From contig JBEGTJ010000036.1 of NCBI GenBank assembly GCA_041179465.1, positions 1 through 17,838 of the forward strand: a stretch of 17,838 nt of DNA, given 5' to 3'. This document shows, piece by piece, positions 13,789 through 17,838 of this stretch. Origin of the DNA: TMED14 sp041179465. GTDB taxonomy: Bacteria; Bacteroidota; Bacteroidia; Flavobacteriales; Schleiferiaceae. The stretch's first letter is position 1. Each line of letters begins with the position of its first letter. The translations under genes and the position numbers were made by a program. The notes beneath the pieces were generated by a model that saw only the letters and a program-made list of their open reading frames with translations, searched no databases and had not been told where the DNA came from.

Positions 13789-15000
13789 AAGTTCCGCGTC
13801 CAGCGCGTCCAAGAACTCTTCGGTGTAGAGGTAGTGCGTGCCGTGCTCCACGCGGTTGCCGTGAATGCACACCGCAAGGTCTTTGGTCATGCGGCCGCTT
13901 TCCACCACTTCGACGCACACCTGCTCCAACGTTTCGCAGAAGCGAATCAGTTCGGCGTTGCCGTCGAGCTTGCCCCGGTGTGCGAGTCCGCGCGTCCACG
14001 CAAAAATGGAGGCAATCGGATTCGTGCTGGTCGGCTTGCCCTGTTGGTGCTGGCGGTAATGGCGCGTCACCGTTCCGTGGGCCGCCTCAGCCTCCATGGT
14101 CTGTCCGTCAGGAGTGATGAGTACCGACGTCATCAGGCCCAGCGAGCCAAAGCCCTGAGCGACCGTATCGGACTGCACGTCGCCGTCGTAGTTCTTGCAG
14201 GCCCACACAAAGGAACCCTCCCACTTCAGGGCCGAGGCTACCATGTCGTCGATCAGGCGGTGCTCGTAGGTGATTCCGGCCGCCTCGTACTTGGCCTTAA
14301 ACTCGGCCTGGTAGATTTCCTCAAACACGTCCTTAAACCGGCCGTCGTACTTCTTGAGGATGGTGTTTTTGGTGCTGAGGTAAAGCGGCCACTTTTTGTC
14401 GAGGGCCATGTTGAAGCAGCTGCGCGCAAAACCGGCGATGGACTCGTCGGTATTGTACATGCTCAGCGCCACTCCGTCGCCCTTGAATTGGTACACCTCC
14501 CAAGTCTGGGGTTCGCTGCCGTCCTCCGGCGTAAACGTCATGGTGAGTTTACCCTTGCCCTTGACGGTGGTGTCGGTGGCTCGGTACTGGTCGCCAAACG
14601 CGTGGCGTCCGATGACAATGGGCTTGTTCCACGTCGTGACTAAGCGCGGAATGTTAGACATTACAATCGGCTCGCGAAACACCGTTCCGTCCAAGATATT
14701 GCGAATCGTGCCGTTCGGCGACTTCCACATCTGCTTCAAATTGAACTCTTTAACGCGCTGCTCGTCGGGCGTAATGGTGGCGCACTTGATGCCCACATGG
14801 TACTTCTTGATCGCCTCAGCGGCGTCCACCGTCACTTGGTCGTTGGTGGCGTCGCGGTGCTCCATACCCAAGTCAAAGTACTTGATGTCGACGTCGACGT
14901 AGGGAAGAATGAGTTTGTTTTTGATGAACGACCAGATAATTCGGGTCATTTCGTCGCCGTCGAGTTCGACGATTGGGTTTAAAACGGTAATCTTCTGCAT
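13774..15000 (-). CDS. icd: NADP-dependent isocitrate dehydrogenase, eukaryote-type
   Basis: A 408-residue homodimeric-type enzyme that converts isocitrate and NADP+ to 2-oxoglutarate, CO2 and NADPH. It is close in length and motif layout to eukaryotic IDH1/IDH2, not to the E. coli enzyme. Substrate residues appear in SPNGTIRN (94-101, Ser94 and Arg100), Arg109, Arg132 (GRHAFGDQYR) and Tyr139. Lys211 and the metal-binding Asp251, Asp274 and Asp278 (in YDGDVQSD) are in place. The NADP motif GTVTRHYR is at about 309-316. The ATG at 15000 gives the standard N-terminus MQKITVLNPIVELDGDEM and follows a perfect -7 element. With aconitase in the same window, two consecutive TCA steps are encoded, but from separate promoters about 7 kb apart. 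Confidence 0.97.
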   Translation of the reverse strand: MQKITVLNPIVELDGDEMTRIIWSFIKNKLILPYVDVDIKYFDLGMEHRDATNDQVTVDAAEAIKKYHVGIKCATITPDEQRVKEFNLKQMWKSPNGTIRNILDGTVFREPIVMSNIPRLVTTWNKPIVIGRHAFGDQYRATDTTVKGKGKLTMTFTPEDGSEPQTWEVYQFKGDGVALSMYNTDESIAGFARSCFNMALDKKWPLYLSTKNTILKKYDGRFKDVFEEIYQAEFKAKYEAAGITYEHRLIDDMVASALKWEGSFVWACKNYDGDVQSDTVAQGFGSLGLMTSVLITPDGQTMEAEAAHGTVTRHYRQHQQGKPTSTNPIASIFAWTRGLAHRGKLDGNAELIRFCETLEQVCVEVVESGRMTKDLAVCIHGNRVEHGTHYLYTEEFLDALDAELRARL

Positions 15001-15008
15001 AAGGAAGG

Positions 15009-15016
15009 CAAAAGTA
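15009..15016 (-). promoter_or_regulatory. -7 promoter element of icd, TACTTTTG
   Basis: An exact TAnnTTTG match on the minus strand, 8 nt before the icd ATG, in the 33-bp gap after the dnaX stop. This implies a very short leader. No convincing -33 box is present, since it would fall at the dnaX 3' end. Confidence 0.45.
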
Positions 15017-15033
15017 CCGAAGAAAGCGCAGGA

Positions 15034-16914
15034 TTACTCGATATCTAGCTGAAATTCTCTTCGAAATTCGTCTAATTGTGGATTTTTTTCTAACAAAAAG
15101 GCGTACCGCTCGTCGGGCGTGTACACGAGGCGCGCGTTCACCGCTCCCTCTTGCACTTCCGTGCGGATTTTGAGCGAATCGTTATGCAGGGCCTGCCGCA
15201 AAAACGGCAGGACGCGGTCCCGCACCGAATTCAGATACCCTTCTTGGAGTTCGTTTTCTAGGCTCACTCGAATGCCGTTGTCCTCCTCAAGGACTGGCTT
15301 TACCTGCTGCACAATGGCCTTGATGACGGGCACCTCGTCAAGGGTCGAGGCCGACTCCAGCCAGGCCGTTTCCAGTGCAGCTTGCGTAACGGGACGCAGG
15401 CGGCGTTCCACCAAGGCAACCGGCTCTGCATCAGACTCCTGGGAATCCTCAATCCGCGAAGCCTGCGGTTCAGTGTCCTCCCGAGCCGCAACCGTCGGCA
15501 ATTCCAGGTCTTTGAGCGAAAAAGCCGTCCGTCGCACGCGGGGCGAGACGGTCGTGGAGATCGATCCTGGCGATTCCGTCGGAACCAGTAGTTCTGGATT
15601 TTCAAGCACTGCGGCCGGCTCCGACGGCGCCGACACTGCGGAATGATCCTCTAAATGGGGCTTGGGCTCAGCAACCGCAGTGGGCTCAGGCGCTACCGCA
15701 GGCTCAGGAACCGCAGTGGGTTCAGACGCTGCCGCAGGCTCAGCAACCGCAGTGGGCTCAGGCGCTGCCGCAGGCTCAGGAACCGCAGTGGGCTCAGGCG
15801 CTGCCGCGGGCTCAGGCGCCGCTAGCCGTTCGCTAGAGGGATTTTTTTTTTCGTCGACGGACTCGTCGGAAATCAAGTCAAGCAGAGCCACCTCGACGTG
15901 CCATCGGGCGTTGCTCGCCGCTCGGTAGCCCGCATCGGCGGCCACCAAGCGCTTCAAGGCCGAGGCCGCTCGGGCCGCACTCACGCGCGAGGCCGAATCC
16001 AGAATGCTCCGCTTCACCGAATCAGGGACGTCGAGCAGGGCCACCGTGCTCGGATGATGGGCCAGCAGCAGTTCGCGCACATACCCGGTAAAGCCCATCA
16101 AAAAGCGCTGCAAGTCAAAACCTTGGTCGAGCACGTCGTGAATGCACGTGAGCACGGCAGCTCGGTTACCCGCCTCGATAGAATCCCAGAGGCCTACAAA
16201 GAGCGCCCGATCGACCAACTGCAGGTTTTGGCGAACCAAGTCGTAGGTCAGGGCTCCGCCTTGGGCAAACGCCGCGATGCGGTCAAAGATGGACAGCGAA
16301 TCGCGGAGCGAGCCGTCGGCCTTTTCGGCGATGGCATGCAGCGCCTCGGGATCGGCCGAGAGCCCCTCCTGCTGGGCCACCCAGGCTAGGTGCTCGGCGA
16401 TGTCGCCTATTCCGATGCGCTTGAAATCAAAAATTTGGCAGCGCGAAAGAATCGTGGGCAGGACTTTGTGCTTTTCGGTCGTCGCCAAAATGAACACGGC
16501 GTGGGCAGGCGGCTCCTCGAGGGTCTTGAGAAAAGCGTTGAACGCCGCTTGCGACAGCATGTGCACCTCGTCAATGATGTACACCTTGTAGGTGCCCATT
16601 TGCGGCGCGAACCGCACCTGATCGATGAGCTGGCGAATGTCGTCTACCGTGTTGTTTGAGGCCGCGTCCAGCTCAAAAATGTTGAGGCTGTAGTCCAGGC
16701 CTTCGCCGGTGTGTACTTCGTTGATGCGTCGGGCCAAAATGCGGGCGCAGGTCGTTTTGCCCACTCCGCGCGGACCCGTAAAGAGCAGCGCTTGCGCCAG
16801 CCGCCCGCTCACTACCTCGTGCTCCAGCGTCTCGGTCACATGGGCCTGGCCCACCACCGAAGCGAAGGCCGCGGGCCGGTATTTGCGGGCAGAAACGAGG
16901 TACTGATGTTCCAT
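15034..16914 (-). CDS. dnaX: DNA polymerase III subunit tau (and probably gamma)
   Basis: Clamp-loader ATPase subunit of the replicative polymerase; 626 residues. The AAA+ core has VSARKYRPAAF (7-17), Walker A GPRGVGKTT (47-55), Walker B VYIIDEVHML (111-120), sensor 1 ATTEKHK and arginine finger SRC, and sensor 2 GSLRDSLS. Domain III ends near residue 348 (HVEVALLDLIS). A Pro/Ala/Glu repeat linker (about 365-417) and a tau-specific C-terminal domain typical of Bacteroidota (about 500-626) follow. The zinc module with four cysteines normally found between ARIL and ELDAASNN is missing and replaced by a short cysteine-free loop. An A10 run at codons 355-358 could yield a gamma form. The ATG at 16914 is preferred over an in-frame TTG at 16929, because the TTG lies inside the -7 element and the shorter form has the usual N-terminus. 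Confidence 0.97.
   Translation of the reverse strand: MEHQYLVSARKYRPAAFASVVGQAHVTETLEHEVVSGRLAQALLFTGPRGVGKTTCARILARRINEVHTGEGLDYSLNIFELDAASNNTVDDIRQLIDQVRFAPQMGTYKVYIIDEVHMLSQAAFNAFLKTLEEPPAHAVFILATTEKHKVLPTILSRCQIFDFKRIGIGDIAEHLAWVAQQEGLSADPEALHAIAEKADGSLRDSLSIFDRIAAFAQGGALTYDLVRQNLQLVDRALFVGLWDSIEAGNRAAVLTCIHDVLDQGFDLQRFLMGFTGYVRELLLAHHPSTVALLDVPDSVKRSILDSASRVSAARAASALKRLVAADAGYRAASNARWHVEVALLDLISDESVDEKKNPSSERLAAPEPAAAPEPTAVPEPAAAPEPTAVAEPAAASEPTAVPEPAVAPEPTAVAEPKPHLEDHSAVSAPSEPAAVLENPELLVPTESPGSISTTVSPRVRRTAFSLKDLELPTVAAREDTEPQASRIEDSQESDAEPVALVERRLRPVTQAALETAWLESASTLDEVPVIKAIVQQVKPVLEEDNGIRVSLENELQEGYLNSVRDRVLPFLRQALHNDSLKIRTEVQEGAVNARLVYTPDERYAFLLEKNPQLDEFRREFQLDIE
15665..15826 (-). 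repeat. Tandem 18/36-bp repeat in the DnaX linker
   Basis: Nine 18-bp units in tandem (plus-strand phase starting GGCTCAG), alternating between two variants and so forming about 4.5 copies of a 36-bp repeat. They encode PEPAAA / PEPTAV blocks in the flexible linker of tau. The unit is a multiple of three, so copy-number change would alter linker length without shifting the frame. Confidence 0.9.
15822..15851 (-). promoter_or_regulatory. Candidate programmed frameshift/slippage site in dnaX
   Basis: In the message (minus strand) there is a run of ten A (15851-15842), read in frame as GAA AAA AAA AAT. Five bases later a perfect 5-bp stem CTAGC (15836-15832) / GCTAG (15826-15822) closes a 5-nt loop. 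In the -1 frame (or with an inserted A), TAG at 15835-15833 ends the protein after Lys-Ser-Leu, at about 360 residues. In the +1 frame, TAG at 15824-15822 ends it after six residues. The product would hold AAA+ domains I-III only, as gamma does. E. coli makes gamma by -1 ribosomal frameshifting on A-AAA-AAG with a downstream stem-loop, and Thermus by transcriptional slippage on A9; the layout here fits either mechanism. Confidence 0.65.
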
Positions 16915-16926
16915 GGGGTGCGAATG

Positions 16927-16934
16927 CAAACCTA
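16927..16934 (-). promoter_or_regulatory. -7 promoter element of dnaX, TAGGTTTG
   Basis: An exact TAnnTTTG match on the minus strand, 12 nt before the dnaX ATG at 16914 and only 4 nt after the stop of the CruF-like gene. It suggests dnaX can be transcribed on its own, although the two genes are only 24 bp apart. Confidence 0.4.
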
Positions 16935-16938
16935 CACC

Positions 16939-17565
16939 TTAGTTCGCGATTGGCCACAGCCACGACAGCGCAAAAAAACAGGCTTGCGCCAGGAGCACGG
17001 CGCGGGCGAGCGGATTTTTGAGCGGCGCCGATCCGAGGAGCCACTGCGCCGCAAAGGCGACCACCGCCCACGCCACGTAGTTCTGCCAGGGCGCGACTCC
17101 GCCGGCAAAGAGCCACAGCCGGTGTGCGTGGGCGACCGGCTCCATCAGCACGTCGAGCGCCAGCATGAGTACGGTGGCCAGCAGGGCGCGCTGCAGCCGC
17201 GATCCGTCTTCCAAAAACTGCGAAGCAAACGATCCGGCGGCCAAGCTCAGCAGGGCCCAATTGAGCCCGATGAGCCAAGGGGTCTCCATGACTTTGGGTC
17301 CAAGGCCCTCCAAGTACACGTAGTCACCGAACGGAACGCCCGTATTGACTCCGAGGATTTCGACGCCGAGTCCCAGGGCAAAAATGGCGAGGAGCGAGGC
17401 CTTGAGCCGCTCCGAGCGGTCCGAAAACCCAAAGAGCAGGCCAAAGGTGAGCAAGAGGTGAACCGGGGTAAGCAGAATCATCCAATCGGCCCAGGGACTG
17501 CGCAGCCCGAGGGCTCCGACCAAATGGGTCACGACGACGACAACGAGGGCGATGCGGTACGGCAT
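16939..17565 (-). CDS. cruF: Carotenoid biosynthesis protein, CruF-like (DUF422)
   Basis: A 208-residue integral membrane protein with about six or seven hydrophobic segments. The conserved core GVPFGDYVYLEGLGPKV (about 76-92), followed by PWLIGLNWALL, and the later LMEPVAHAHRLW (about 140-151) identify the DUF422/CruF family. CruF hydrates the 1',2' double bond of gamma-carotene-type substrates on the way to hydroxylated or glycosylated carotenoids. Here the substrate is inferred from the family. The frame opens upstream to 17616, but the ATG at 17565 starts the first TM segment and lies 4 nt after a perfect -7 element. No other carotenoid gene is in the window; crt genes would have to be elsewhere. 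Confidence 0.82.
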   Translation of the reverse strand: MPYRIALVVVVVTHLVGALGLRSPWADWMILLTPVHLLLTFGLLFGFSDRSERLKASLLAIFALGLGVEILGVNTGVPFGDYVYLEGLGPKVMETPWLIGLNWALLSLAAGSFASQFLEDGSRLQRALLATVLMLALDVLMEPVAHAHRLWLFAGGVAPWQNYVAWAVVAFAAQWLLGSAPLKNPLARAVLLAQACFFALSWLWPIAN

Positions 17566-17569
17566 GGTC

Positions 17570-17577
17570 CAAAGGTA
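17570..17577 (-). promoter_or_regulatory. -7 promoter element of the CruF-like gene, TACCTTTG
   Basis: An exact TAnnTTTG match on the minus strand, 4 nt before the ATG at 17565, in the divergent gap shared with the gene at 17615. The spacing predicts a leaderless or near-leaderless transcript. No -33 TTTG is evident. Confidence 0.42.
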
Positions 17578-17614
17578 GGATTGAACTCTGCACCGCATTC
17601 CGCGTTGACGTAGC

Positions 17615-17838
17615 ATGTGGACCGAACGCCGAATGCTTGCCGTGGTGGCCGCCCTTTGCGCTGCCGTCGTGGGGCTCGCCGTAGCTACCTACGAGGCTCC
17701 TCCCCGCGACCTCAGCTACCGCAACGCGCTGCAAGAGAACCGTTTGCTGTATTTCACGAACATACGGAGCATCAACTACCTCCGCACCGAGTACGGGGAA
17801 GGCGTCAGCCGCTTCACCCCCGAAGACCAAGCGACCGA
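17615..17838 (+). CDS. Unrecognised membrane-anchored protein, N-terminal part (cut by window edge)
   Basis: A frame open from the ATG at 17615 to the window end (74 codons and 2 bases) with no stop. After MWTERR there is one hydrophobic segment (about residues 7-24), which could be an uncleaved signal anchor or a signal peptide. The visible periplasmic part contains LSYRNALQENRLLYFTNIRSINYLRTEYG. I do not recognise a family. The codon and GC3 pattern matches its neighbours, the divergent position fits, and no gene lies opposite in this stretch, so it is probably real. An internal ATG (codon 7, 17633) is an alternative start that would shorten the cytoplasmic tail. Confidence 0.65.
   Translation, partial: MWTERRMLAVVAALCAAVVGLAVATYEAPPRDLSYRNALQENRLLYFTNIRSINYLRTEYGEGVSRFTPEDQAT

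Noticed and set aside
13465..14643. A 392-codon plus-strand open frame over the second glycosyltransferase and icd
   Set aside because: It is a shadow of two well-supported genes with no recognisable motif or promoter.
15661..15830. Tandem repeats that might look like a CRISPR array or satellite
   Set aside because: Units are 18/36 bp with no spacers, stay in frame and encode the DnaX linker.
15842..15851. The A10 run as a phase-variation tract switching the gene off
   Set aside because: DnaX is essential, and a frameshift would still give the complete clamp-loader core; gamma production explains the position better than on/off switching.
16915..16929. TTG at 16929 as the dnaX start
   Set aside because: The TTG lies within the TAGGTTTG promoter box, and the added residues are not typical; ATG at 16914 gives the usual N-terminus.

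Overview
The window looks like a piece of a GC-rich Bacteroidota chromosome, probably near the Flavobacteriales; the exact lineage cannot be fixed from sequence alone. The clues are a DUF5777 beta-barrel protein, Bacteroidota-type cytochrome c lipoproteins with CX2CH and CX4CH sites, a secreted protein with a C-terminal domain resembling the type IX secretion (T9SS) sorting domain, a CruF-like carotenoid enzyme, a eukaryote-type NADP isocitrate dehydrogenase, and repeated TAnnTTTG promoter elements (the Bacteroidota -7 box) just upstream of start codons. Coding density is very high: no gap reaches 100 bp and many neighbours overlap by 1 to 8 bp. No rRNA, tRNA, CRISPR array, insertion sequence or phage gene was seen.

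Layout. 1-588 (-): 5' part of L-2-hydroxyglutarate oxidase, cut by the window edge. 653-3101 (-): a four-gene operon read from the right: one-heme cytochrome c lipoprotein, YceI, DUF5777 beta-barrel, two-site cytochrome c lipoprotein. 3128-4408 (-): UMF1-type MFS transporter. 4521-6776 (-): aconitase, followed by a clear intrinsic terminator. 6870-7694 (-): secreted protein. 7754-10921 (+): MacB/FtsX-type permease, Wzm-like permease and Wzt-like ATPase, all overlapping. 10918-11841 (-): sulfotransferase. 11871-13777 (+): two overlapping GT2 glycosyltransferases. 13774-15000 (-): isocitrate dehydrogenase. 15034-16914 (-): DnaX. 16939-17565 (-): CruF-like protein. 17615 to the end (+): start of an unrecognised membrane-anchored protein.

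How the genes fit together. Aconitase and isocitrate dehydrogenase are consecutive TCA enzymes, and L-2-hydroxyglutarate oxidase returns a side product to 2-oxoglutarate, so three genes meet at that metabolite. Wzm, Wzt, the sulfotransferase and the two glycosyltransferases make a plausible surface-polysaccharide assembly, decoration and export locus. The cytochrome/YceI/DUF5777 operon encodes only envelope proteins and looks like an uncharacterised redox module.

The most striking observation is in dnaX. A run of ten adenines in the message sits exactly where the clamp-loader core ends and the Pro/Ala/Glu repeat linker begins. A -1 shift meets TAG after three more residues, a +1 shift meets TAG after six, and a small perfect stem-loop lies just downstream. 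This predicts programmed production of a short gamma subunit of about 360 residues beside full-length tau (626 residues). The same protein also lacks the four-cysteine zinc module usual in DnaX.
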